Source: Pseudomonas sp. A-RE-19 (lineage in GTDB: Bacteria; Pseudomonadota; Gammaproteobacteria; Pseudomonadales; Pseudomonadaceae). Taken from it: a stretch of 64,000 nucleotides of DNA. The position numbers were made by a program, and so were the translations under genes. The DNA lies in assembly GCF_019956555.1 (NCBI RefSeq), contig NZ_JAHBDQ010000011.1:248001-312000 (forward strand), given 5' to 3'. The notes beneath the pieces were generated by a model. The model worked only from the letters and a program-made list of their open reading frames with translations. It was not told the DNA's origin and ran no database searches. This document shows, piece by piece, positions 41,449 through 51,115 of this stretch; the first letter of the stretch is position 1; each line of letters begins with the position of its first letter.

Positions 41449-42789
41449 TCAATCCAAACCCAGTTTCTTGAGCCTGTAACGCATCGACCGAAACGACAGA
41501 TTCAACCGCTGAGCCGCCGCCGTGCGGTTCCAGCGGGTTTCTTCCAGGGCCTGGAGGATGAGTTTGCGTTCGACGTTTTCCAGGTAGGCTTCCAGGTTGT
41601 CGATCTGCGTCAGGTCCGGCACGTCGCCGTCCGGGTTGCAGTTACCTTCAGCCAGGCGCAGGTCGCTGGCTTCGATCTGTTTGTTCTCGCACAAGGTGTG
41701 GGCTCGTTCGAGCATGTTCTCCAATTCCCGCACGTTCCCTGGAAACCGATAATTTTTCAGTGCATCGAGGGCTTGCGGGTGGAGTTTTGCTGCGGGTTGG
41801 CCAGTACCGGTCGCCAGTCGCTTGAGCATATTGTTGGCCAGAAGCTCAATGTCGTCGCGGCGTTCGCGCAAGGGCGGCACCCGTAACTCGATCACATTGA
41901 GGCGGTAGTACAAATCCTGTCGAAAGCGTTCGGCGGCGACTTCGGCATTGAGGTCCTTGTGCGTCGCGCAGAGAATGCGCACATCAACCACGGTTTCCTG
42001 CTGACCGCCAATGCTGCGAACGGCTTTCTCCTGAATCGCCCGTAGCAGTTTGACCTGCATCGCCAGCGGCAAGTCAGCCACTTCATCAAGGAACAAAGTG
42101 CCGCCCTGAGCGGCCTGGAACAGCCCGGGTTTGTCTTCGATGGCGCCGGTGAAACTGCCTTTGCGATAGCCGAAAAATTCGCTTTCCATCAATTCAGACG
42201 GAATCGCCCCACAGTTCACCGGTACGAATGGTCGAGTGGCGCGTGGGCCTTGGTCATGGATCAGTCGGGCGACCAACTCTTTGCCGCTGCCGGACTCGCC
42301 GCTGATGTACACCGGGGCCTGGCTGCGGGCCAGCTTGTCAATTTGTTTGCGCAGGCTGCGCATGGGCAATGAATCACCCAGCAGCCGACGGTCGATGGTG
42401 CTGCTGGCGCCGCCTGGCGCAGGTAAACTCAGTGCGCTGATCACCAGTTCGCGCAGGCGGGTGAGGTCGACCGGTTTGGTCAGAAAGTCGAAGGCGCCAG
42501 CCTTGAGCGCGTTGATGGCTGTCTCCAGGCTACCGTAGGCCGTAATCATTGCTACCGGCACTTGTGCATAGCATTGCTGGATGTGCTGCACCAGCGCCAG
42601 ACCGGTGCCGTCGGGCAGGCGCATGTCGGTCAGGCACAGGTCGAATGTCTCCCGTGCCAGCAGTGCTTGCGCTTCTGCGAGGTTGCGGGCGCTGAAGGTG
42701 TCGAGTTTCATCCGTCCCAGGGTGATTTCCAGGAGTTCGCGGATATCCGGTTCGTCGTCGACGATCAGGATTTTTTGCCGTGGGCTCAT
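41449..42789 (-). CDS. pilR: Sigma-54-dependent response regulator PilR
   Basis: A 446-residue NtrC-type regulator. Receiver domain with phospho-acceptor D55 (CLTDMRLPDG) and Lys in TKPVD; AAA+ domain with Walker A GESGSGKE (K170) and the sigma-54 contact loop GSFTGA (211-216, the usual Ala is Ser); C-terminal Fis-type HTH (NRTAAAQRLNLSFRSMRYRLKKL). It activates the RpoN-dependent pilA promoter. Only 2 bases separate it from pilS. Confidence 0.94.
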   Translation of the reverse strand: MSPRQKILIVDDEPDIRELLEITLGRMKLDTFSARNLAEAQALLARETFDLCLTDMRLPDGTGLALVQHIQQCYAQVPVAMITAYGSLETAINALKAGAFDFLTKPVDLTRLRELVISALSLPAPGGASSTIDRRLLGDSLPMRSLRKQIDKLARSQAPVYISGESGSGKELVARLIHDQGPRATRPFVPVNCGAIPSELMESEFFGYRKGSFTGAIEDKPGLFQAAQGGTLFLDEVADLPLAMQVKLLRAIQEKAVRSIGGQQETVVDVRILCATHKDLNAEVAAERFRQDLYYRLNVIELRVPPLRERRDDIELLANNMLKRLATGTGQPAAKLHPQALDALKNYRFPGNVRELENMLERAHTLCENKQIEASDLRLAEGNCNPDGDVPDLTQIDNLEAYLENVERKLILQALEETRWNRTAAAQRLNLSFRSMRYRLKKLGLD

Positions 42790-42791
42790 GT

Positions 42792-44402
42792 TCAACTTTG
42801 TTTCCGTCCGTGAGCAAAGGTGATGCGAAAGCAGCCGCCGCCTTGGCGTGGTTTGAAGTCTAGGCGGGCTTGATTGCTTTCGCACAGCTCACGGGACAGA
42901 TAAAGCCCCAGGCCAGTGCCCTGGCTACTGGTGGTGAAGAACGGTTCGAACAAGTGCGCGCGCTGCTCCGGCGCCACGCCAGGGCCGTCGTCCAGGACTT
43001 CAAGGGTCGGCAACTGGCTGGTCGGGTCAATAAACAACTCGAGCCAGACCTGCGCCCGATCGTGGTTCAGGGCGCTGTGGCGCCAGGCATTGTGTAACAG
43101 ATTGTCGAGAATCTGGGTCAGCTGATTCGGGTCCATCAGGGTTTTGAAGTTTCCCGAGCCGATGCGCAGGTGAATCTGCTGATGCTCGGTCGCCTCTTCG
43201 CGGGTTTCGGCGACGAAGTGCTCCAGCCACGGCTTCAAATCAAGCCGTTGCGGCACGGTTTGCTGGCGGCGGGACAGTTGCAGGACGTTTTCAATTACCC
43301 GATTCATTCGCTGAGAGTGGTCTTGAATAATCTGTGTCAGACGCCGATCCGCGCCGTTCAGTTCCTCGGATTCCTGCAGTAACTGGGCGGCATGACTAAT
43401 GGCGCCCAGTGGATTGCGGATCTCATGGGCAATACCGGCCGTCAGGCGACCGAGGGCGGCGAGTTTCAGTTGCTGGGCCTGTTGAGCGATTTGGGCGAGG
43501 TCTTCAAGAAAAACCAGCGTCTGGTGATGCGGGCTTTGGTTCAGGGCAATGAAGCTCGGTTGCAGTTCCAGGCCATTGCTGGCGATTTTCAGGCTTTGCG
43601 GGCGCAAAGTCGGATTGTTGAACCATAATTGGAGCCGCTTGACCAACGGCATCGAATGATCGTCGATCAACTGGCCATCCAGGTTTTCCTGCCCCAGCAA
43701 GGTCAAGGCGCTGTGATTGGCCAGTTGCACGCGCCGTTGGTCGTCGAGCACCAGAATGCCCGTTCGCATGCGTTGCAGGATCAGTGCGTTGAGGGCTTCG
43801 AGGCCGAGCACTTCGCTGGCCCGCTGCTCGGCCAGGGTTTCGCTGACTTCCAGTCTTCGGATCAAGCCTTGTACCAGCAATGCCGCGGCAAAACACAGGG
43901 CGCCGAGGGTGCCGATTTGCAGGTAATCGTTAGGGCTGATGGGGTGGCTGAAGCTCAGAAGGAAGCTCAAACCCACGATGCCGAGGGCACCCACTGCCGC
44001 AATCAGCAGGCCGATGCGCCCGCGCAGCAGGGTGTTGCTGATGACCACCGACACGATCAACAGGTTGCCGATGGCGCTGGGCATGCCGCCAGCGGCATAG
44101 AACAGGCCGCATAACAGCAGGACATCGACCAGCGCCAGGCTGAATAACTGCGCCGGGCGCCAGGTGTTCTCCAGAAAGACCACCAGCAAGATATTCAGCA
44201 CCAGGTACAACCAACTGCCGTTGCGCAGCAGATCGTCATCGGCGAACTTCAGCAATTGGTTGTCCATGTTGCTGGAGATCAACAGAACCAGGGTGATGCC
44301 GATGCTTAAGCGGTAGAGGTGATAGAGGCGCAGCAGTCGCTGGGCCTGTTTGTGGCCGGGACTGGGCGTCTCAGCGATCACTGGAGCCGGGGCCTTGCTC
44401 AA
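42792..44402 (-). CDS. pilS: Sensor histidine kinase PilS
   Basis: A 536-residue kinase with six N-terminal membrane helices (about 30-182), a PAS-like linker (about 205-300), HisKA with H326 in GIAHEIRNPLGAISH, and a HATPase domain (NLLHNAW, DDGPGV, GTGLGLYLS). PilS senses the level of PilA in the membrane and controls PilR phosphorylation. Upstream gene of the pilS-pilR pair, overlapping the PP0621-like gene by 32 bases. Confidence 0.93.
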   Translation of the reverse strand: MSKAPAPVIAETPSPGHKQAQRLLRLYHLYRLSIGITLVLLISSNMDNQLLKFADDDLLRNGSWLYLVLNILLVVFLENTWRPAQLFSLALVDVLLLCGLFYAAGGMPSAIGNLLIVSVVISNTLLRGRIGLLIAAVGALGIVGLSFLLSFSHPISPNDYLQIGTLGALCFAAALLVQGLIRRLEVSETLAEQRASEVLGLEALNALILQRMRTGILVLDDQRRVQLANHSALTLLGQENLDGQLIDDHSMPLVKRLQLWFNNPTLRPQSLKIASNGLELQPSFIALNQSPHHQTLVFLEDLAQIAQQAQQLKLAALGRLTAGIAHEIRNPLGAISHAAQLLQESEELNGADRRLTQIIQDHSQRMNRVIENVLQLSRRQQTVPQRLDLKPWLEHFVAETREEATEHQQIHLRIGSGNFKTLMDPNQLTQILDNLLHNAWRHSALNHDRAQVWLELFIDPTSQLPTLEVLDDGPGVAPEQRAHLFEPFFTTSSQGTGLGLYLSRELCESNQARLDFKPRQGGGCFRITFAHGRKQS

Positions 44403-44604
44403 GGTGAGCCTGGCTGCAATACCACTGTTGTTGAAGGCTCAGCGCGCGGTCGCGGGGCAGGTGTACGCCGCAATGAGCACAGCGAACCATGGGCGCAGCG
44501 TCTTGCTCGCGCGGCGTGTTGGCGACCGAAGCCGAACCCTTGAACTTGCGCCAGAACCATACCGCAGCGGCAATCAGGGCGATCCAGAACAATAAACGAA
44601 GCAT
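44371..44604 (-). CDS. PP0621-like small membrane-anchored zinc-ribbon protein
   Basis: A 77-residue protein with one N-terminal helix (LLFWIALIAAAVWFWRKF) and a small metal-binding module CAHCGVHLP...WYCSQAH (three Cys and His residues). I associate it with the PP0621 family found beside pilS in pseudomonads; function unknown. Its 3' end overlaps the pilS start by 32 bases, so pilS translation may be coupled to it. Confidence 0.82.
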   Translation of the reverse strand: MLRLLFWIALIAAAVWFWRKFKGSASVANTPREQDAAPMVRCAHCGVHLPRDRALSLQQQWYCSQAHLEQGPGSSDR

Positions 44605-44693
44605 GGTGAGCTGCTTTTTGACGAATGAATTGGCAGTTTAGCCAAGGACGGGTCGGGCGCACAGCGCAATACGTTCAGCCCTGAAATCCGGTA

Positions 44694-44724
44694 ATAAAAA
44701 AGGCGCCTCGAAAGGCGCCTTTTC
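44694..44724 (-). terminator. Rho-independent terminator after bamD
   Basis: On the minus strand: stem AAGGCGCC / GGCGCCTT with loop TTTCGA, followed by a T-run (TTTTTTATT). It starts 18 bases past the bamD stop. Confidence 0.87.
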
Positions 44725-44741
44725 GGCACAACACGTCAGCG

Positions 44742-45764
44742 TCAGTCGAACACGCCGAAGGTCATGTAGCTGAACCACGAGCGGTCGGTGTTGTTGGCTT
44801 CGGAATCATGTTCCTCTTCTTTGATCGTATCGCCGTTTTCATCTTTAGGCTTGAGCTCGCTCGGAATCGCGTCCTTGGCATCCTGGAACTGCTTCTGCAC
44901 GTCCTGGTTGGCGCGGGTTTCGCCTGGCGGCAGCGGCGGACGGGATTCGATCAGGCCCAGGGTGGCCTTGCTCAGCCACGAACGGTTGTCGGCTTCGGCC
45001 ACCGATGGCACGAACTGACCGTCCACCAGGCTTGGGTGGTTCGGGTAGTTGAGCTTCAGGGTTTCGAGACTGGTCGCGGCCAGTTCGTCCAGGTGCAGAC
45101 GCTGGTAGGCTTCAGTCATCACCGCCAGGCCGTCACCGACCGATGGGGTTTCCTGGAAGTTTTCCACCACGTAACGACCACGGTTCGCGGCGGCGACATA
45201 GGCCTGACGGGTCAGGTAATAGTCGGCAACGTGAATCTCGTAGGAAGCCAGCAGGTTGCGCAGGTAGATCATGCGCTGCTTGGCATCCGGCGAGTAACGG
45301 CTGTTCGGGAAGCGGCTGGTCAGCTGGGCGAACTCGTTGTAGGAGTCGCGAGCGGCACCCGGGTCACGCTTGGTCATGTCCAGCGGCAGGAAGCGCGCCA
45401 GCAGGCCGACGTCCTGGTCGAAGGAGGTCAGGCCCTTGAGGTAGTAGGCGTAATCGACGTTCGGGTGCTGCGGGTGCAGACGAATGAAACGCTCGGCCGC
45501 GGACTTGGCAGCCTCAGGCTCGGAGTTCTTGTAGTTGGCGTAGATGAGCTCGAGTTGAGCCTGATCGGCATAGCGACCGAACGGATAACGCGACTCCAGG
45601 GCCTTCAGCTTGGCTGTGGCGCTGGTGTAGCTATTGTTGTCCAGATCGTGCTGAGCCTGCTGGTACAGCTCGACTTCGCTCAGGTTTTCGTCTACGACTT
45701 CCTTCGATGAGCAAGCAGCGGTCAATGCGAGGATGGCGATCAGCAGCAGGTGTTTCACTTGCAT
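44742..45764 (-). CDS. bamD: Outer membrane assembly lipoprotein BamD
   Basis: A 340-residue lipoprotein (lipobox LTAAC, Cys18) with five TPR-like repeats between about 30 and 240 ([49 protein letters not shown]). BamD is the essential partner of BamA in inserting beta-barrels. The C-terminus extends past the E. coli protein by about 95 residues with an acidic linker ([19 protein letters not shown]), as in other pseudomonads (ComL). Divergent from rluD, as in E. coli. Confidence 0.95.
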   Translation of the reverse strand: MQVKHLLLIAILALTAACSSKEVVDENLSEVELYQQAQHDLDNNSYTSATAKLKALESRYPFGRYADQAQLELIYANYKNSEPEAAKSAAERFIRLHPQHPNVDYAYYLKGLTSFDQDVGLLARFLPLDMTKRDPGAARDSYNEFAQLTSRFPNSRYSPDAKQRMIYLRNLLASYEIHVADYYLTRQAYVAAANRGRYVVENFQETPSVGDGLAVMTEAYQRLHLDELAATSLETLKLNYPNHPSLVDGQFVPSVAEADNRSWLSKATLGLIESRPPLPPGETRANQDVQKQFQDAKDAIPSELKPKDENGDTIKEEEHDSEANNTDRSWFSYMTFGVFD

Positions 45765-45915
45765 GGCGGCTTGCGTCCCTATGACGGCCGCTGTCTTGGG
45801 CGGGGCCGTCCTGTTATGATGAGCGCCCCGTTGAAAAGCCTCGGGGCAAAAGACGCCGTATTTAACCACAAGCGCGCAGCCGAAACCAAAGGCTGTGCCG
45901 ACGCCTAGTCTGAGC

Positions 45916-46878
45916 ATGTCCGATAAAATTGAACTTCGCGCAGAGGTGCCGTCCGAATTGGGCGGCCAACGCCTCGATCAAGTCGCCGCACAATTATTCG
46001 CTGAGCACTCGCGCTCGCGCCTTTCCGCCTGGATCAAAGACGGCCGCCTGACTGTGGATGGGGCGGTTATCCGCCCGCGAGACATCGTTCATGGTGGCGC
46101 CATTCTTGAGCTTACCGCCGAGCAGGAAGCTCAGGGCGAATGGATCGCTCAAGACATTGCCCTGGACATCGTCTATGAAGACGACGACATCCTGGTGATC
46201 AACAAGCCTGCGGGCCTGGTGGTGCATCCTGCCGCCGGTCACGCCGATGGCACCTTGCTCAACGCCTTGCTGCACCACGTGCCGGACATCATCAATGTGC
46301 CCCGCGCCGGTATCGTTCATCGCCTCGACAAGGACACCACTGGTCTGATGGTGGTGGCCAAGACCATTCAGGCGCAGACACAGCTTGTCACGCAATTGCA
46401 GAGCCGTAGCGTCAGCCGGATCTACGAATGCATCGTGATCGGGGTGGTGACGGCCGGCGGCAAGATCAACGCGCCGATCGGTCGTCACGGCCAGCAACGC
46501 CAGCGCATGGCCGTGATGGAAGGTGGCAAGCAAGCCGTCAGCCATTACCGCGTGCTCGAGCGTTTCCGCTCCCACACTCATGTGCGGGTGAAGCTGGAAA
46601 CCGGTCGTACTCACCAGATTCGCGTGCACATGGCGCACATCAACTACCCGTTGGTCGGAGATCCTGCCTACGGCGGTCGTTTCCGTATTCCGCCGGCCGC
46701 CAGTGTGACCATGGTCGAGTCCCTGAAGAATTTCCCGCGTCAGGCGCTGCATGCGCGGTTCCTGGAGCTGGACCATCCGACCACCGGTAAACGCATGAGC
46801 TGGGAATCGCCACTGCCCGACGACTTCGTCTGGTTGCTGTCGCTGCTCAAGCAAGACCGCGAGGCGTTCATCGGATGA
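45916..46878 (+). CDS. rluD: 23S rRNA pseudouridine(1911/1915/1917) synthase RluD
   Basis: A 320-residue enzyme modifying helix 69 of 23S rRNA. N-terminal S4 RNA-binding domain ([11 protein letters not shown]...[13 protein letters not shown]) and catalytic D138 in [14 protein letters not shown]. The start at 45916 (MSDKIEL) is preferred to a reading seven codons longer. It overlaps pgeF by four bases (ATGA), a conserved pair. Confidence 0.96.
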   Translation: MSDKIELRAEVPSELGGQRLDQVAAQLFAEHSRSRLSAWIKDGRLTVDGAVIRPRDIVHGGAILELTAEQEAQGEWIAQDIALDIVYEDDDILVINKPAGLVVHPAAGHADGTLLNALLHHVPDIINVPRAGIVHRLDKDTTGLMVVAKTIQAQTQLVTQLQSRSVSRIYECIVIGVVTAGGKINAPIGRHGQQRQRMAVMEGGKQAVSHYRVLERFRSHTHVRVKLETGRTHQIRVHMAHINYPLVGDPAYGGRFRIPPAASVTMVESLKNFPRQALHARFLELDHPTTGKRMSWESPLPDDFVWLLSLLKQDREAFIG

Positions 46879-47600
46879 GTGACTGGCTGATTCCCGACTG
46901 GCCTGCGCCTGCCGGGGTGAAAGCCTGCGTCACCACCCGTGCGGGCGGCGTCAGTCTGGCGCCGTTCGACAGCCTCAACCTGGGCGATCATGTCGACGAC
47001 AGCCCCGAAGCTGTCGCCGAAAACCGCCGTCGCCTCACCGATCACTTCGCTATTCAGCCCGCCTGGTTAAAGCAGGTTCACGGCATTGTCGTGGCCCATG
47101 CTGACCCAGGCATTACGGCCACCGCTGACGCCAGCTGGACGACAACACCCGGAATCGCCTGCGCGGCGATGACCGCCGATTGTTTGCCCGCGCTGTTTTG
47201 CGACCGTGCCGGCACCCGCGTTGCGGCAGCCCATGCCGGTTGGCGCGGATTGGCAGCGGGTGTGCTCGAAGCAACCCTCGACAGTCTGGCCGTGCCACCT
47301 GCCGAAGTGCTGGTCTGGCTCGGCCCGGCCATTGGCCCACAAGCCTTTGAAGTCGGCCCGGAAGTGCGCGAAACCTTCGTCCAGCAATTGCCTGAAGCCG
47401 CCAAAGCCTTTGTGCCGAGCCAGAATGCCGGCAAGTTCATGGCCGACATCTATGAGCTGGCGCGTTTGCGTCTGGCCGCTCGCGGTGTAACGGCTGTCTA
47501 CGGCGGCGGGTTCTGCACCGTGAACGATCCACGTTTCTTTTCTTACCGCCGCAGTCCACGCACCGGCCGGTTTGCCTCTTTAGTCTGGATCGAACGCTAG
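46875..47600 (+). CDS. pgeF: Polyphenol oxidase-family peptidoglycan editing factor PgeF
   Basis: A 241-residue YfiH/DUF152 protein. Metal-site motifs KQVHG, MTADCLPALF and AAAHAGWRGLAAG (Cys and His ligands) are intact, and the end GGFCTVNDPRFFSYRR is typical. E. coli YfiH removes misincorporated L-Ser from UDP-MurNAc precursors; related proteins show laccase or nucleoside phosphorylase activity. Translationally coupled to rluD. Confidence 0.94.
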   Translation: MSDWLIPDWPAPAGVKACVTTRAGGVSLAPFDSLNLGDHVDDSPEAVAENRRRLTDHFAIQPAWLKQVHGIVVAHADPGITATADASWTTTPGIACAAMTADCLPALFCDRAGTRVAAAHAGWRGLAAGVLEATLDSLAVPPAEVLVWLGPAIGPQAFEVGPEVRETFVQQLPEAAKAFVPSQNAGKFMADIYELARLRLAARGVTAVYGGGFCTVNDPRFFSYRRSPRTGRFASLVWIER

Positions 47601-47630
47601 ACTTCTCTGATCTACATCAACTGTACGACG

Positions 47631-47658
47631 CTTGAATCTTCCAGAATCGACCACATCT
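47631..47658 (+). promoter_or_regulatory. Sigma-32 heat-shock promoter of clpB
   Basis: CTTGAA at 47631-47636, 14 bases, then CCACATCT at 47651-47658, close to the consensus CTTGAA-N13/14-CCCCATNT with one mismatch. It lies 72 bases before the clpB start. Confidence 0.85.
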
Positions 47659-47729
47659 AGTGAGGTATCTGGCAGGCTTCTTCATTCAGGATGTTTATAG
47701 GTCCGGCCTGCTCAAAAGGAAGGTGACCC

Positions 47730-50294
47730 ATGCGTATAGACCGTTTAACCAGCAAGTTGCAGTTAGCCTTGTCCGACGCCCAATCCCTGGCCGTCGGCCT
47801 CGATCATCCGGCCATTGAACCGGCGCATTTGATGCAGGCCATGCTTGAGCAACAGGGTGGTTCGATCAAACCCCTGCTGATGCAGGTGGGTTTCGACGTC
47901 AACAGCCTGCGTAAAGAGCTGACCAAAGCACTCGATCAGCTACCGAAAATCCAGAATCCCACCGGCGATGTGAACATGTCGCAGGATCTGGCGCGCCTGC
48001 TCAATCAGGCCGATCGTCTGGCCCAGCAGAAGGGCGACCAGTTCATCTCCAGCGAACTGGTGCTGCTCGCCGCGATGGACGAGAACAGCAAGCTCGGCAA
48101 ATTGTTGCTGGGCCAGGGCGTGAGCAAGAAAGCCCTGGAAAACGCGATCAACAACCTGCGTGGCGGTGAGGCAGTCAATGATGCCAACCACGAAGAATCA
48201 CGCCAGGCACTGGACAAGTACACCATCGACCTGACCAAGCGCGCCGAAGAGGGCAAGCTCGATCCGGTGATTGGCCGTGACGACGAAATTCGCCGCACCA
48301 TTCAGGTCCTGCAACGCCGCACCAAGAACAACCCGGTGCTGATCGGTGAACCTGGGGTGGGTAAAACCGCCATCGCCGAAGGTCTGGCCCAGCGCATCAT
48401 CAACGGCGAAGTGCCGGATGGCCTGAGAGGCAAGCGCCTGCTGTCTCTGGACATGGGGGCGCTGATTGCCGGCGCCAAATACCGCGGCGAGTTTGAAGAA
48501 CGCCTCAAGTCTCTGCTCAACGAACTGTCCAAGCAGGAAGGGCAGATCATTCTGTTCATCGACGAACTGCACACCATGGTCGGCGCCGGTAAAGGCGAAG
48601 GCTCGATGGACGCTGGCAACATGCTCAAACCGGCATTGGCCCGCGGTGAGCTGCACTGCGTCGGCGCGACCACGCTTAACGAGTATCGCCAATATATAGA
48701 GAAGGACGCGGCCCTCGAGCGGCGCTTCCAGAAAGTCCTGGTGGATGAGCCGAGTGAAGAAGACACCATCGCCATCCTGCGTGGCTTGAAAGAACGTTAC
48801 GAGGTTCACCACAAGGTGGCGATCACCGACGGCGCAATCATCGCCGCGGCCAAGCTCAGTCATCGCTACATCACCGACCGTCAGTTGCCGGACAAGGCCA
48901 TCGACCTGATCGACGAAGCCGCCAGCCGCATCCGCATGGAGATCGACTCCAAGCCGGAAGTGCTGGACCGTCTGGAGCGTCGTCTGATTCAGCTGAAGGT
49001 GGAATCCCAGGCGCTGAAGAAAGAAAGCGACGACGCGGCGAAGAAACGTCTGGAAAAACTGCAGGAAGAAATCGCTCGTCACGAGCGTGAATATTCGGAC
49101 CTCGAAGAAATCTGGAACTCGGAGAAAGCCGAAGTACAGGGTTCTGCGCAGATCCAGCAGAAAATCGAACAGTCTCGTCAGGAACTGGAAGCCGCGCGCC
49201 GTAAAGGCGACCTGAATCGCATGGCCGAGCTGCAATACGGGGTGATCCCGGACCTGGAGCGCAGCCTGCAAATGGTCGACCAGCACGGCAAAAGCGAAAA
49301 CCAGTTGCTGCGCAGCAAGGTGACTGAAGAAGAGATCGCTGAGGTCGTGTCGAAGTGGACCGGCATTCCGGTGTCGAAAATGCTCGAAGGCGAGCGCGAA
49401 AAGCTGATGAAGATGGAAAGCCTGTTACACCAACGTGTGATCGGCCAGGACGAAGCGGTGATCGCGGTCTCCAACGCGGTGCGGCGTTCCCGCGCCGGGT
49501 TGTCCGACCCGAATCGCCCGAGCGGCTCGTTCATGTTCCTCGGCCCGACCGGTGTCGGTAAAACCGAGTTGTGCAAGGCGCTGGCCGAGTTCCTGTTCGA
49601 TACCGAAGAGGCGATGGTGCGGATCGACATGTCCGAGTTCATGGAGAAACATTCCGTTGCTCGCTTGATCGGCGCGCCACCAGGCTATGTAGGGTATGAA
49701 GAGGGCGGTTACCTGACCGAGGCAGTGCGTCGCAAGCCTTACTCGGTAATCCTCCTGGACGAGGTCGAGAAGGCCCACCCGGACGTCTTCAACATCTTGC
49801 TGCAAGTGCTTGAAGATGGCCGCTTGACCGACAGCCATGGCCGTACGGTGGATTTCAAAAATACCGTGATCGTCATGACTTCCAACCTGGGGTCGGTGCA
49901 GATCCAGGAACTGGTCGGTGATCGTGAGGCGCAACGCGCGGCGGTGATGGATGCGATTTCCACGCACTTCCGGCCGGAGTTCATCAACCGGGTCGATGAA
50001 GTGGTGATCTTTGAGCCGTTGGCTCGGGATCAGATCGCCGGCATTACCGAGATCCAGTTGGGTCGCCTGCGTAGCCGCCTGACAGAGCGCGAGCTGAAGC
50101 TTGAGCTGAGTCCGGAGGCGATGGATAAGCTGATCGCTGTCGGTTACGACCCGGTATACGGCGCACGGCCGCTCAAACGAGCGATCCAGCGCTGGATCGA
50201 GAACCCGCTGGCGCAGCTGATTCTGTCGGGTCGGTTCATGCCCGGCGATACCGCCAAAGGTGTCGTGGAAAACGACGAAATCGTTTTCGTCTGA
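47730..50294 (+). CDS. clpB: ATP-dependent disaggregase ClpB
   Basis: An 854-residue AAA+ chaperone that rescues aggregated proteins with DnaK. Order: Clp N-domain (about 1-145), NBD1 with GEPGVGKT (about 206), coiled-coil middle domain (about 400-530, [21 protein letters not shown]), NBD2 with GPTGVGKT (about 606), ClpB C-terminal domain. Pore-loop [11 protein letters not shown] is intact. AAGGAAGGTGA precedes the ATG; transcription is from a sigma-32 promoter. Confidence 0.98.
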   Translation: MRIDRLTSKLQLALSDAQSLAVGLDHPAIEPAHLMQAMLEQQGGSIKPLLMQVGFDVNSLRKELTKALDQLPKIQNPTGDVNMSQDLARLLNQADRLAQQKGDQFISSELVLLAAMDENSKLGKLLLGQGVSKKALENAINNLRGGEAVNDANHEESRQALDKYTIDLTKRAEEGKLDPVIGRDDEIRRTIQVLQRRTKNNPVLIGEPGVGKTAIAEGLAQRIINGEVPDGLRGKRLLSLDMGALIAGAKYRGEFEERLKSLLNELSKQEGQIILFIDELHTMVGAGKGEGSMDAGNMLKPALARGELHCVGATTLNEYRQYIEKDAALERRFQKVLVDEPSEEDTIAILRGLKERYEVHHKVAITDGAIIAAAKLSHRYITDRQLPDKAIDLIDEAASRIRMEIDSKPEVLDRLERRLIQLKVESQALKKESDDAAKKRLEKLQEEIARHEREYSDLEEIWNSEKAEVQGSAQIQQKIEQSRQELEAARRKGDLNRMAELQYGVIPDLERSLQMVDQHGKSENQLLRSKVTEEEIAEVVSKWTGIPVSKMLEGEREKLMKMESLLHQRVIGQDEAVIAVSNAVRRSRAGLSDPNRPSGSFMFLGPTGVGKTELCKALAEFLFDTEEAMVRIDMSEFMEKHSVARLIGAPPGYVGYEEGGYLTEAVRRKPYSVILLDEVEKAHPDVFNILLQVLEDGRLTDSHGRTVDFKNTVIVMTSNLGSVQIQELVGDREAQRAAVMDAISTHFRPEFINRVDEVVIFEPLARDQIAGITEIQLGRLRSRLTERELKLELSPEAMDKLIAVGYDPVYGARPLKRAIQRWIENPLAQLILSGRFMPGDTAKGVVENDEIVFV

Positions 50295-50316
50295 CGCTAG
50301 GCGGCAGTGCAATAAA

Positions 50317-50347
50317 AGAGGGCCTCGCATCGCGAGGCCTTTTTTTC
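50317..50347 (+). terminator. Rho-independent terminator after clpB
   Basis: Stem AGGCCTCGC-like: GGGCCTCGC / GCGAGGCC with loop ATC, followed by eight T. It starts about 23 bases after the clpB stop. Confidence 0.9.
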
Positions 50348-50356
50348 GCCAGGCTG

Positions 50357-50385
50357 TTGAACTCAAAGGAAAAGGCTTGTAAAGT
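50357..50385 (+). promoter_or_regulatory. Possible upstream promoter of the tRNA cluster
   Basis: TTGAAC at 50357-50362, a 17-base spacer, TAAAGT at 50380-50385, and a GC-rich GCGCCCC discriminator typical of stringently controlled RNA genes. Weaker than the second promoter. Confidence 0.4.
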
Positions 50386-50479
50386 GCGCCCCGCAGTAAG
50401 TCACCCCAAGGGTTTCCGCTCCCCAAGCAGGAATCTGAAAATAAGTTGCAAATCATTGTCTTGAAAGCAATTTAGGGGG

Positions 50480-50507
50480 TTGACAGAGGTGTTGAAGATT
50501 GTAGAAT
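50480..50507 (+). promoter_or_regulatory. Sigma-70 promoter of the tRNA Asn-Pro-Lys-Pro cluster
   Basis: A consensus TTGACA at 50480-50485, a 16-base spacer, and TAGAAT at 50502-50507, followed by the GC-rich AGCGCGCC discriminator. It lies about 90 bases before tRNA-Asn. The 301-base region after clpB holds the clpB terminator and these two promoters. Confidence 0.85.
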
Positions 50508-50595
50508 AGCGCGCCTCAGACACACGAACGCAGCGATGCGAACGAGTCGAAGAGAACGCAGTAAAGCTTCACTGTTGTAAATTGAAATATGTAGT

Positions 50596-50671
50596 TCCGT
50601 GATAGCTCAGTCGGTAGAGCAAATGACTGTTAATCATTGGGTCCCAGGTTCGAGTCCTGGTCACGGAGCCA
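50596..50671 (+). tRNA. tRNA-Asn (anticodon GTT)
   Basis: A 76-base cloverleaf: acceptor TCCGTGA / TCACGGA, D-loop TAGCTCAGTCGGTAGAGC, anticodon loop CTGTTAA, T-arm GGTTCGAGTCC and encoded CCA. Confidence 0.97.
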
Positions 50672-50680
50672 ATTTCAAAC

Positions 50681-50757
50681 CGGGGTATAGCGCAGTCCGG
50701 TAGCGCGCCTGCTTTGGGAGCAGGATGTCAGGAGTTCGAATCCCCTTACCCCGACCA
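50681..50757 (+). tRNA. tRNA-Pro (anticodon TGG), first copy
   Basis: A 77-base cloverleaf: acceptor CGGGGTA / TACCCCG, anticodon loop TTTGGGA, T-arm GAGTTCGAATC and encoded CCA. Identical to the copy at 50935-51011. Confidence 0.97.
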
Positions 50758-50762
50758 TTTTT

Positions 50763-50838
50763 GGGTCGTTAGCTCAGTTGGTAGAGCAGTTGGCTTTTAA
50801 CCAATTGGTCGTAGGTTCGAATCCCACACGACCCACCA
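50763..50838 (+). tRNA. tRNA-Lys (anticodon TTT)
   Basis: A 76-base cloverleaf: acceptor GGGTCGT / ACGACCC, anticodon loop CTTTTAA, T-arm GGTTCGAATCC and encoded CCA. In P. aeruginosa the tRNA-Lys next to clpB is the attachment site of PAPI-1/pKLC102-type elements (from memory); no such element follows here. Confidence 0.97.
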
Positions 50839-50903
50839 TTTTTGAAACCAGTTAACGCTGGAATCGAATCTTAAGATCAGAGGCCAAAAGCGCTGATCGA
50901 AGA

Positions 50904-50932
50904 AGGCGCCTTTCAAAGGGTGCCTTTTTTTT
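50904..50932 (+). terminator. Intrinsic terminator between tRNA-Lys and the second tRNA-Pro
   Basis: Stem AGGCGCC (50904-50910) / GGTGCCT (50919-50925, one G-T pair), loop TTTCAAAG, then eight T in total ending two bases before the second tRNA-Pro. It probably marks the end of an older three-tRNA operon. Confidence 0.75.
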
Positions 50933-50934
50933 AC

Positions 50935-51011
50935 CGGGGTATAGCGCAGTCCGGTAGCGCGCCTGCTTTGGGAGCAGGATGTCAGGAGTTCGAATCCCCT
51001 TACCCCGACCA
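50935..51011 (+). tRNA. tRNA-Pro (anticodon TGG), second copy
   Basis: Same 77 bases as the first copy, without a visible change. It starts directly behind a terminator T-run and no promoter is obvious between, so it relies on read-through or an unseen promoter. Its own terminator follows. Confidence 0.96.
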
Positions 51012-51015
51012 TATT

Positions 51016-51052
51016 AAAAATCCTCGTATCGAAAGATACGGGGATTTTTTTT
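51016..51052 (+). terminator. Rho-independent terminator after the tRNA cluster
   Basis: Stem AATCCTCGTATC / GATACGGGGATT with loop GAAA and eight T, 4 bases after the tRNA. Confidence 0.9.
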
Positions 51053-51071
51053 GTCCGCCGTAAATGCAATA

Positions 51072-51100
51072 AGCCCCGCTTCTCGATGGAGAAGCAGGGC
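51072..51100 (-). terminator. Hairpin downstream of the EF-hand gene
   Basis: On the minus strand: stem GCCCTGCTTCTC / GAGAAGCGGGGC with loop CATC, followed by TTATTG. The T-run is short, so efficiency is doubtful. Confidence 0.55.
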
Positions 51101-51115
51101 CTGGTCTTGAGAGAC

